Shown here in pieces: positions 1-6,851 of a DNA stretch of 14,065 nucleotides (positions are counted from its first letter, which is position 1; each line of letters begins with the position of its first letter). The position numbers were made by a program, and so were the translations under genes. Below the pieces are notes generated by a model. It was not told the DNA's origin. It worked only from the letters and a program-made list of their open reading frames with translations, and did not search any database. Source of the stretch: an uncultured Bacteriovorax sp. (GTDB lineage: Bacteria; Bdellovibrionota; Bacteriovoracia; Bacteriovoracales; Bacteriovoracaceae). The stretch is from positions 1 to 14,065 of the forward strand of contig CAMLRB010000086.1 of the NCBI GenBank assembly GCA_946482295.1. Direction: 5' to 3'.

Positions 1-912
1 GGCCTGGTTGCGGACGATGATTCCTTCAGCAAACAGACGATCCATCGCCATTTTAGAAAAAATGGTGATTTCTTTCGGGGAAGAAAAGTGAGTGTGAATC
101 ACAACTGATTTCCCCATATCGCGGCCTTTTTTATGAATAGCATCGACCGCTGCGAACCACTCATGATCGCTCGTGATTTTTTGCGGGAAAATAGCAATCC
201 CCTTAGTCGCAAAACGAAGACGACGAATATGTGGGATATTCAAGAGGTTTTCACCGATGAATGTGATTTGCTTTGGTGTGAGCATGAAAGCGTCACCACC
301 AGATATAACCACGTCTTCGATTTGTGGTTTTGATCTGATGTAATCAAAGGCCGCTTCCATTCTCGCTGTATTTACACCGTAAGTTTCTTTTTCAACAGCT
401 TCCGTTGATCCACCAATCAGACGTGAACGTGTACAGTATGAACAGTAAACCGGACAAATTGTCGTGGGAAGAAAGAGAACTTTATCATAGTAACGGTGAG
501 TAATTGTCGGCACTGGAGAGTCAACGTCTTCATGAAGAGAATCTGCTTCATAGTAAGGATGATCTTCTAAGAATTGTGATCCGATAGGAAGAAATTGTTT
601 TCTAAGCGGACAGTGAACAGGATCTTTCCAGTCCATCAATGCAAAAATATAAGGAGTGATTCTGATGTTCATCGGAGTCTTGTGTTGACCATCCAACATG
701 TCTTGATAAAACTCTTCCGAACAAAGTTCACCCAGAAGTGTTTTTACTTTATCGACTTTTACGACAGAATTTTTAAGCTGCCACATATGATCGGAGAACT
801 CTTCGCGAGTGACATCTTTCCAAGCTGGAATCACTTTCCAAAAATCATCTGTTCTGAACTCGCGGTGCGCGCCGTCCTTCAACGTTAATTTTAATTTGTC
901 ATCAAAGCTCAT
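1..912 (-). CDS. kamA: KamA-family radical SAM protein (lysine 2,3-aminomutase type), 3' end outside the window
   Basis: The visible 304 residues are the N-terminal part of a KamA-family radical SAM enzyme. The family moves the alpha-amino group of L-lysine to the beta carbon, using a [4Fe-4S] cluster, S-adenosylmethionine and PLP. The cluster motif is CPVYCSYC (C153, C157, C160, the CX3CX2C of the family), followed by TRSRLIGG, the SAM-binding-type VISGGDAF and a VIHTHFSSPKEIT segment like the conserved HxNHPxEIT region. The PLP-binding lysine should lie beyond the left edge, so an aminomutase cannot be separated here from an EpmB-like or related branch. The ATG at 912 has AGGGGA at 916-921, three bases upstream. 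It lies 60 bases downstream of the dedA-type gene on the same strand, so co-transcription is possible. The family call is firm; the exact substrate is inferred. Confidence 0.9.
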   Translation of the reverse strand, partial: MSFDDKLKLTLKDGAHREFRTDDFWKVIPAWKDVTREEFSDHMWQLKNSVVKVDKVKTLLGELCSEEFYQDMLDGQHKTPMNIRITPYIFALMDWKDPVHCPLRKQFLPIGSQFLEDHPYYEADSLHEDVDSPVPTITHRYYDKVLFLPTTICPVYCSYCTRSRLIGGSTEAVEKETYGVNTARMEAAFDYIRSKPQIEDVVISGGDAFMLTPKQITFIGENLLNIPHIRRLRFATKGIAIFPQKITSDHEWFAAVDAIHKKGRDMGKSVVIHTHFSSPKEITIFSKMAMDRLFAEGIIVRNQA

Positions 913-955
913 AAGTCCCCTGATATTATTGATATCTTTTTTATTTATAGAGATT

Positions 956-987
956 GGGTAATGTTTAAACCATTATCCCTTTTTTTT
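956..987 (+). terminator. Hairpin plus T-run at the dedA/kamA junction, terminator-like on the + strand
   Basis: GGGTAATG (956-963) and CATTATCCC (971-979) form a stem with one bulged base, followed on the + strand by eight T (980-987). That is the layout of an intrinsic terminator for + strand transcription, although both flanking genes are read on the minus strand. Read on the minus strand the hairpin overlaps the dedA stop codon, has an A-run before it and no T-run after it. It may therefore stop antisense transcription, or act as a processing or stability hairpin between dedA and kamA. Confidence 0.4.
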
Positions 988-1587
988 GAAGATTTTTAAG
1001 AAAAAAGGTGAAATGAGCAAAACTACCAGAAGTATTACGAAATAATGGAAATACTCGTATATGTCAAAGTTGACCTTTGTACCCAACCAATGAGCTCCCC
1101 CCACTATTCCTACGACCCAGAGAATCGCTCCGGCAATTTCATAGAGTGTGAAGCGGAGATAGTCCATCTTACTCGTTCCGGCCACAAAAGGGGCAAAGGT
1201 TCGGACAAAAGCAATGAACTTGCAAAAAAGAATCGTTTTCCCGCCATGCTTCTCATAGAAGTCATGGGCATACTGCAAGTGTTTTTCTTCCAGAAAAACC
1301 CTGCGCATGTTTCCTTTCACCCAATCCGAGAATTTTCGGCCCAGGAAGTAGCTTAAATGGTCACCTAAGATAGTCGCGACAAGCAGCGATGGGATAAGGA
1401 TTTTGATATCAATATCACCTTTTGCGGAAATGAGGCCTAACGTCAGAAGCAGCGAATCGCCTGGTAGGAAGAATCCAAAAAGCCCGGTTTCGGCAAAGAG
1501 AATGGCCGCAAGTCCCCAGTAACCAAAAAATTGGAAGAAAGCGAGGGGATCAGTTGCGATCTTTAAAACGGGGTCTAGAAATTCCAT
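973..1587 (-). CDS. DedA family (VTT domain) inner-membrane protein
   Basis: A 204-residue protein, the usual length for DedA proteins of the inner membrane, which are linked to undecaprenyl-phosphate or phospholipid flipping and to membrane homeostasis. Family signatures in order are an acidic residue E33, GFFLPGD at 38-44, GD(H)LSYFLGRKF at 75-86, and KFIAFVRTFAPFVAG at 123-137. Hydrophobic segments lie at about 22-56, 65-82, 145-168 and 181-198, with a basic FLKIFKKKG tail. In the last signature the usual RFxPxxR is K123-F-I-A-F-V-R129, so the first Arg is Lys and the Pro is Ala. There is no clear Shine-Dalgarno before the ATG at 1587. An extended -10-like box lies 11 bases upstream, so the message may have a very short leader. 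The next gene on this strand is the kamA-type gene. Confidence 0.92.
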   Translation of the reverse strand: MEFLDPVLKIATDPLAFFQFFGYWGLAAILFAETGLFGFFLPGDSLLLTLGLISAKGDIDIKILIPSLLVATILGDHLSYFLGRKFSDWVKGNMRRVFLEEKHLQYAHDFYEKHGGKTILFCKFIAFVRTFAPFVAGTSKMDYLRFTLYEIAGAILWVVGIVGGAHWLGTKVNFDIYEYFHYFVILLVVLLISPFFLKIFKKKG

Positions 1588-1597
1588 CTGGGTTCTG

Positions 1598-1606
1598 ATT
1601 CTAGCA
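1598..1606 (-). promoter_or_regulatory. Possible extended -10 box of the dedA gene
   Basis: On the minus strand this reads TGCTAGAAT, close to the extended -10 consensus TGnTATAAT. No good -35 box is visible. If used, transcription would begin only a few bases before the dedA ATG at 1587, which also lacks a recognisable ribosome binding site. The call rests on one short motif. Confidence 0.3.
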
Positions 1607-1717
1607 AATTAAATAGTCACTACATAGTAAAAAGTACACACCATGCTCGAGTGGCTGGCATCGCACCATTCTGGCGAGATATGATGCTTCTACATCATTC
1701 TTACAGTGGAAAAGCGT

Positions 1718-3754
1718 ATGCAAGTCTTAAAATCAGCGCGTTCTTTAATGACCCTTACACTTCTTGGGACGGTCATATCATTGACCCTACCGATGTCTGC
1801 CCATGCAGAGCTTAGTAAGTTTCTAGATAAAGCAGAGATTCAAACTAAACTTAAAGAAGAGATTGCTGATCTCGACGTTAATTTTAAGGCGGAACTCGGA
1901 GATATTGATCTTGCAGCAGGTGTAAATCTTTCTGCGAACTATCGTTATGAAGTTGAGCCGTCATACCAAAACCAATACTTCACTCGGATCGATAAATGGG
2001 ATGTGAAAACAGACATTAATGTTGGAGATATTGTCTCGAATGTTTTTGAATCTCCCTTTTCTTTTTCAATCAAAAGAGAAAATAGTTTTTATTTCGTTCG
2101 TCAGTTTAAAAATAAAAAAGAAGCTCTTGCTTCACTTCCCTACACGCCCAAAAAATTACCGATCAATTCGGCGGCTGCACTTAAAAATTTAGTGCCTGGT
2201 GACTTCGTGAGTATGCCGGCAAATTTAACAATTGCAGTAGGTGCAGGCGCAAGCACTTCTATGGTTGCTCCTGTTGTCTTAGAAGCTCACGCTAACGTTC
2301 ATTACATTGTTTCTGGAGAGTTCACGGTTCAAGTTTTCAAAATTGATGATCGTCATGTTCGCTTAAAAATTATCTCGAAAAGAGGTCACGAAATTGGAAC
2401 TACTGTCGCTGGTGGAGCATCATTCAAGTTTTTTGGTTTCAGAATTGTTGATCGTCAAATCGACAGACTTTTCGATCGTGATCTCGTTCAAATCGGACTC
2501 AATGTCACTCCAGGTGCTCAATTCATTGTCGACTACGTCTTCGACTTAAAAGACGAAAAGGCCGCTGAAGCTTATAACCAAATTTTAGGATCAACTCTTA
2601 AGTTTAAAGACATCGTTATCCTAAACCAATTAAAAGATGCCCGCGAATTAAAAGATAAATTGATCTCGTCTTTTGAAAAAGCAGAAAAAGTTTTTGAAGC
2701 GGATAAAGAGCTTGAACCAAAGGCCCGTCGTGTCTCTCGTATCTTTAAAGGTTTTAACAATTTTAAAGGCCACACAAATCACTTAAAGCTCGCTCTTTTA
2801 GTAACAAGCTTCGTGAATGACCGCACATATACAGAAAACAAAATCACATATATTGATAAAAATGAAAATAATGTTGAATTCTTCTATCCTACTTACTCAA
2901 AGTACATGGAAACAAAACTCGGAAAATGGTTTTTCGAATTAAAGGATCAATCTTTCCAAAACAATTTTGGACTTATTCCTCGCTTTAATAAAGAAGACAT
3001 CAAAGAGCGTAATCCTGATTTGGGTTTAACATTCGAACGTAAAGATAAAATTTTTACTCCGGTTGAACAAAGGGCCGTTCAAAAATTTATGATCAGTCAG
3101 CTTCCGCGAATGATTGCTGATGATATTAATCTTGATGAATGGAGAAGTGGCGCTGAAAAACGCGACTCGCGAATTTTCTTCCAACTTGTACTTAAATCTC
3201 AAGGGGTGCCTTACCTTAAGGCCTATACACGTGAAGAAATCAAAAAACGCTTGATACTTTATGTTCTAGAAAAGAAAAAACTCCATGTCCTCGATAACTC
3301 TGAAACTCCTTGGCAGACATTGAGAGATTTCCTTTTCCTTTCTAAATACATCCGCAATGAACAGCTTCGTGAGTTGGGAGACCAGATTTTTGAAGTTCTT
3401 CAGAACAAAGAACAAAATGCAGAAGTTATGTTGCAAAATCTCGTTAAGCTAAACGAACATGGAATTTTTGACAAGCTTGGTGTGGGATTCTTGATTTCAC
3501 TTCTTCCTAAAGAAAAACTTTCGGACCTTATTTATATTAAGCTTGAAATGATCGCCCGCGATCTGCGTCCCATCGCTTACGAGTTTGGACGTCTCAATTA
3601 CCGAGCTCTTTATAAAGAATTAAACGAAATACAGTCTCGTCTTTCAAATCGCTCTTACGATCTTCGCATGACGGCCGAAGATCAAGAAATGGAACAAAAA
3701 ACGATGGAAGATGAAGAGCATATGGATATTGATTCACTTTTACAGCTTCACTAA
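1718..3754 (+). CDS. Secreted protein of unknown function, 678 residues
   Basis: I do not recognise a family. An in-frame GTG lies at 1706, but I chose the ATG at 1718 because GGAAAAG lies just before it and because the product then begins with a standard Sec signal peptide: basic start (MQVLKSAR), hydrophobic core, and AHA before ELS, giving cleavage after residue 30. The mature part starts with a short charged helix-like segment. Residues about 60-290 look beta-rich (alternating polar and hydrophobic runs such as GAGASTSM and HVRLKIISKRGHEIGTT), and the remainder is charged and probably helical, with an acidic C-terminus (QEMEQKTMEDEEHMDIDS). There is no lipobox and no aromatic C-terminal barrel signature, so a periplasmic or released protein is likely. 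TATGAT at 1680-1685 could be its -10 box. The gene is monocistronic as far as can be seen, with a hairpin after the stop. Confidence 0.85.
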   Translation: MQVLKSARSLMTLTLLGTVISLTLPMSAHAELSKFLDKAEIQTKLKEEIADLDVNFKAELGDIDLAAGVNLSANYRYEVEPSYQNQYFTRIDKWDVKTDINVGDIVSNVFESPFSFSIKRENSFYFVRQFKNKKEALASLPYTPKKLPINSAAALKNLVPGDFVSMPANLTIAVGAGASTSMVAPVVLEAHANVHYIVSGEFTVQVFKIDDRHVRLKIISKRGHEIGTTVAGGASFKFFGFRIVDRQIDRLFDRDLVQIGLNVTPGAQFIVDYVFDLKDEKAAEAYNQILGSTLKFKDIVILNQLKDARELKDKLISSFEKAEKVFEADKELEPKARRVSRIFKGFNNFKGHTNHLKLALLVTSFVNDRTYTENKITYIDKNENNVEFFYPTYSKYMETKLGKWFFELKDQSFQNNFGLIPRFNKEDIKERNPDLGLTFERKDKIFTPVEQRAVQKFMISQLPRMIADDINLDEWRSGAEKRDSRIFFQLVLKSQGVPYLKAYTREEIKKRLILYVLEKKKLHVLDNSETPWQTLRDFLFLSKYIRNEQLRELGDQIFEVLQNKEQNAEVMLQNLVKLNEHGIFDKLGVGFLISLLPKEKLSDLIYIKLEMIARDLRPIAYEFGRLNYRALYKELNEIQSRLSNRSYDLRMTAEDQEMEQKTMEDEEHMDIDSLLQLH

Positions 3755-3763
3755 CAATTTTTT

Positions 3764-3794
3764 GTAACGTCCACCTAATTTGGTCGGGCGTTAC
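3764..3794 (+). terminator. Stem-loop after the secreted-protein gene, probable terminator without a U tract
   Basis: GTAACGTCCACC (3764-3775) pairs with GGTCGGGCGTTAC (3782-3794) around the loop TAATTT, with one bulged base and one G-T pair. It starts nine bases after the stop codon at 3754. No T-run follows on the + strand, whereas a TTTTTT run precedes it, so it may work weakly, with Rho, or as a 3' stability hairpin. Confidence 0.45.
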
Positions 3795-3801
3795 ATACTA
3801 T

Positions 3802-3827
3802 TTGACCAACAAAATTTGTGTTAAAAT
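3802..3827 (+). promoter_or_regulatory. Possible promoter of the Tat-signal repeat protein gene
   Basis: TTGACC at 3802-3807 resembles a -35 box and TGTTAAAAT at 3819-3827 an extended -10 box. The 14-base gap between the hexamers is short, which an extended -10 can tolerate. The expected transcription start falls at about 3833-3836, on or next to the ATG at 3836. That start has no Shine-Dalgarno, so the message may be leaderless. Confidence 0.4.
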
Positions 3828-3835
3828 TCTTCATT

Positions 3836-5899
3836 ATGAAGAAAAAATTTAACCGTCGTTCATTTATCAAAAAACCATTTCAAGTTTTAGAGTCTGCAGA
3901 TTCAACTGCTGAAGAAACTGAGATCACCATTTTAAATCGAAGAATTTTTCTAAGTACTTCTATCACTGGTTTTTTTGTTTCACTCTTTTATAATCCAGCT
4001 GCTAAAGCGACTGCTTTTTTTAATACAGGTGCATTTTGGAAAAGAACAGCGTCGTCAAAAATCTATGTTGAAGATGTATTCTCTGCTTACACTTACACTG
4101 GTACGGGTGGGACGAGAACCATCACAAATGGAATTGATCTTTCAACGAAAGGCGGTTTAGTATGGACAAAATCGAGAAGCTCTGCCATTCATCATGGTTT
4201 TTATGATACTGCTCGTGGTGCGAACAAATCTCTCTTTTCCAATCTAACCTCTGCTCAATTAACTTATACTGATGCACTTACTGCTTTTACAACAAATGGT
4301 TTTACATTAGGTGCTGATGCGACAGTTAGCAATGTTAACCAAAGTGGTGCTACCTATGTTTCATGGACTTTTAGAAAAGCACCGAAGTTTTTTGATGTCG
4401 TAACATATACAGGCACCGGAGTAGCAAAAACTGTTGCCCACGCGCTTGGGGTTGCTCCTGGAATGATTATTGTTAAGCGCACTGATACAAGTGGAGATTC
4501 TTGGGCCGTATACCATCAAAGTCTTGGTGCTACGAAATGGTTGTATTTAAATACGACCGATGATGTAGATACGGCCGGAGTTTTTTGGAATAATACAGAA
4601 CCAACATCATCGCAATTCTCAGTTGGAACTGGAGGCGATGTCAATGCCTCCGGCGGTTCATATATTGCTTATTTATTTGCTCACGACTCTTCTACTAGTG
4701 GATTGATTCAATGTGGTACATACACTGGAAGTGGAAGTCTCGATACGGTCACTTTGGGTTGGGAACCACAGTTTGTCCTCATGAAAAATACTAATAGTAC
4801 CGGACAATGGTCTATTGAAGATGTAGCAAGGAAAATGTCTCATTCAGGACAAGAACAACTACAACCAAACTCTACAGCAGTTGCAGCAGCTCAGAATAAA
4901 TATGTCGTTCCAACTGCAACTGGATTTACAGTTGAACCAAGTTATTACGGTACAGGCGCTAATGTTGTTTATATGGCCATTCGTCGTGGACTGATGAAAA
5001 AACCTACTTTAGGAACTCAAGTTTATAATGCAATTGCGAGAACGGGTACTGGAGCCACTGCGACTATAACAGGTGTTGGTTTTCCACCTGACTTGGGAAT
5101 CATTCAAGTGAGAAACAATGCTTGGGGAACTCGCTTTGTAGATCGCTTGAGATATAAAGTAAACGATGCCTACACCGCAGGAATTGAGCAAGATTCAACC
5201 AATATTATTAGTTCGTGGAATATGGATGGAGTTACAGTAGAAACAGATTCAGCAATGAACGGTTCAGGTGCCACTATCATCAATCATTTTTTCCGACGGG
5301 CCCCTGGATTTCTTGATATTATTAGTTACACAGCAACCAACTCTGGTGCAAATCGAAATCATAATTTGGGAGTTGCACCGGAACTCATTATCGATAAACG
5401 TCGAGATAGTTCTGCCAGTCAAGCCGATTGGTATGTATACCACTCAGCTTTAGGGGAAACACATCGATTGGCCCTGAATTCAAGCGACGCCAAAGTTGCG
5501 AACTCTTTTTTCTCAGCAGTGACATCCACAACATATGCAAGTGAAACAACGGTTGCGAGCACTAGAGTGGCTTATTTGTTTGCGAGTCTTAATGGTGTGA
5601 GTAAGGTTGGTACCTATACAGGAAATGGTACAACTCAAACCATCGCTTGCGGATTTACTACGGGTGCGCGTTTCATACTCATCAAACGTACCGACTCGAC
5701 CGGTGATTGGCTCGTATGGGATTCAGTTCGAAACATCATTTCAGGAAATGATCCACATCTTGGATTAAACTCAACAGCTGTTGAAGTTACAGATAACGAC
5801 TCGGTGGATCCGGATAACTCTGGATTTATTGTTAATCAAGTTGCCGCGACTAATATAAACGTAAACAGTGCAACTTACATTTTTCTGGCCATCTCATGA
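3836..5899 (+). CDS. Tat-signal exported protein of six phage virion-type (DUF7483-like) repeats
   Basis: A 687-residue protein. I start it at the ATG at 3836, which follows the promoter-like motif directly, rather than at the in-frame GTG at 3818; neither has a ribosome binding site. Residues 34-40, NRRIFLS, match the twin-arginine motif, followed by a hydrophobic stretch and AKA or ATA cleavage near 58-60. A second RRSFIKK lies at 7-13. The rest is six units of about 96-107 residues starting near 83, 187, 291, 398, 494 and 591, each with a YTGTG-type opening and a W/VYH or VWD core. Landmarks are WTFRKAPKFF, LGVAPGMIIVKR, DVNASGGSYIAYLFAH and YMAIRRGLMKKP. These match repeats I know from marine phage structural (tail-fibre-like) proteins. 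The stop overlaps the next start by ATGA, so the LysM-barrel protein is its likely partner. I infer folding in the cytoplasm, Tat export and surface display. Confidence 0.8.
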   Translation: MKKKFNRRSFIKKPFQVLESADSTAEETEITILNRRIFLSTSITGFFVSLFYNPAAKATAFFNTGAFWKRTASSKIYVEDVFSAYTYTGTGGTRTITNGIDLSTKGGLVWTKSRSSAIHHGFYDTARGANKSLFSNLTSAQLTYTDALTAFTTNGFTLGADATVSNVNQSGATYVSWTFRKAPKFFDVVTYTGTGVAKTVAHALGVAPGMIIVKRTDTSGDSWAVYHQSLGATKWLYLNTTDDVDTAGVFWNNTEPTSSQFSVGTGGDVNASGGSYIAYLFAHDSSTSGLIQCGTYTGSGSLDTVTLGWEPQFVLMKNTNSTGQWSIEDVARKMSHSGQEQLQPNSTAVAAAQNKYVVPTATGFTVEPSYYGTGANVVYMAIRRGLMKKPTLGTQVYNAIARTGTGATATITGVGFPPDLGIIQVRNNAWGTRFVDRLRYKVNDAYTAGIEQDSTNIISSWNMDGVTVETDSAMNGSGATIINHFFRRAPGFLDIISYTATNSGANRNHNLGVAPELIIDKRRDSSASQADWYVYHSALGETHRLALNSSDAKVANSFFSAVTSTTYASETTVASTRVAYLFASLNGVSKVGTYTGNGTTQTIACGFTTGARFILIKRTDSTGDWLVWDSVRNIISGNDPHLGLNSTAVEVTDNDSVDPDNSGFIVNQVAATNINVNSATYIFLAIS
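4082..5899 (+). repeat. Six-unit protein repeat arranged as two copies of a three-unit block
   Basis: Units 1 and 4 both end in W/HFFR(K/R)APxF. Units 2 and 5 both carry LGVAPxxIIxKR, then a VYHxxLG core, and end in AYLFA. Units 3 and 6 both carry a (V/I)L(M/I)K-NST/DSTG-(Q/D)W core and end in xxAI. The order is therefore A-B-C (residues 83-397) followed by A'-B'-C' (398-687). The similarity is at protein level and the DNA has diverged, so the duplication is old or was inherited as a unit. Confidence 0.65.
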
Positions 5900-6846
5900 T
5901 GAAGAAAGCTTCACTAATTTTTTTATTAATGTTGTCCGAAGTTCATGCCAATGATGTTCATTACACTGAACCAAAAGATACAATTGATACAATTGCCTAT
6001 AAATATTTCGGTCAAAATAAAATTAAATACAACAATCGAATTGAAGAATACAAAAAAGATCTAAAAAAATGGAATGCGAAAATTAAAGATTGGAGTCACT
6101 TCAAAACAGGTACCCCACTTTATGTAGATTTTCCATATCCACCATTTATTCAAAATTCCTATTATACGACTCCACTTTCTATGCTTGAAGAAAAACTTCC
6201 GTTACGTGGAAGTGAAACTTATAGTTTTTCATACACGGCCTTCGCCGGTCAATTTTCCGAATTCGCCGCTCAACAAGAAATTAAATCTTCACAAAACTCT
6301 CCTCTTTCCCTTGGAGCAACGGCCCGCTTTTTATTTGATCAATACAACTTTCAGGCAAATATAAATTATACATTTTTTAATTCTGCTGAAGTTGAAGGTA
6401 ATTCCAACTCTTCTCAAAAAGTTACAATCCCTGCAGAGATAAGATTTCACACTCAATTTGAGTATGTTATTCCCGAATCTCGCTGGTCAGTCTTTACTGG
6501 TCTAGATTATGAAATATTTGGAACATACAATACGCTTCAACTCACTCAAGGAAGTAATATCGAGACGAGAAAAAATCAATTGGGATATGCCTCTATTGGA
6601 GTTGAAAGAGAAATCCCTTTCAAACGAACTCCGATCGGTCTTTCGCTTTCCTATTCCAAAAGTTTCTTTTCTAAAAGTTCTGTAAGCTCCAGTGATAAAT
6701 TTGAAGGAACTAAAATTAGTTTTTTGTCGCGAATGAAAATCAACGAACATTATCAAGTTCACCTGCTGTATCATCGCTATGACTTAGAAGGTGCAACCGA
6801 ATTAACTATTAATCGCGCAGGATTTGGCATCAGCTATTATTTCTAA
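5896..6846 (+). CDS. LysM-like domain plus outer-membrane beta-barrel protein
   Basis: About 316 residues. The start overlaps the upstream stop (ATGA at 5896-5899) and there is no Shine-Dalgarno, so translation is probably coupled; a second ATG follows at 5899. A Sec signal peptide (MKKASLIFLLMLSEVHA, then ND) is followed at about 22-78 by a degenerate LysM-like segment with KDTIDTIAYKYFG, a helical linker and a G-TPLYV end. LysM domains bind peptidoglycan. From about 110 to the end, alternating short beta strands rich in Tyr, Phe and Ser lead to a C-terminus of AGFGISYYF, the terminal Phe signal expected for BAM-inserted barrels. I infer an outer-membrane barrel tethered to the wall that anchors, exports or displays the upstream repeat protein. 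No family name can be assigned with confidence. Confidence 0.75.
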   Translation: MMKKASLIFLLMLSEVHANDVHYTEPKDTIDTIAYKYFGQNKIKYNNRIEEYKKDLKKWNAKIKDWSHFKTGTPLYVDFPYPPFIQNSYYTTPLSMLEEKLPLRGSETYSFSYTAFAGQFSEFAAQQEIKSSQNSPLSLGATARFLFDQYNFQANINYTFFNSAEVEGNSNSSQKVTIPAEIRFHTQFEYVIPESRWSVFTGLDYEIFGTYNTLQLTQGSNIETRKNQLGYASIGVEREIPFKRTPIGLSLSYSKSFFSKSSVSSSDKFEGTKISFLSRMKINEHYQVHLLYHRYDLEGATELTINRAGFGISYYF

Positions 6847-6851
6847 ATATT

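Noticed and set aside
595..888. Open frame on the + strand of about 97 codons.
   Set aside because: It lies wholly antisense to the kamA-type gene, whose protein shows clear family motifs; no ribosome site or known domain.
1655..1675. TGGCA-like word as a possible sigma-54 -24 element before the secreted-protein gene.
   Set aside because: No GC-containing -12 element (TTGC) is found at the required distance.
4082..5899. Repeats considered as a CRISPR array or DNA tandem repeat.
   Set aside because: The similarity is at protein level only, with units of about 300 bases in one open frame.
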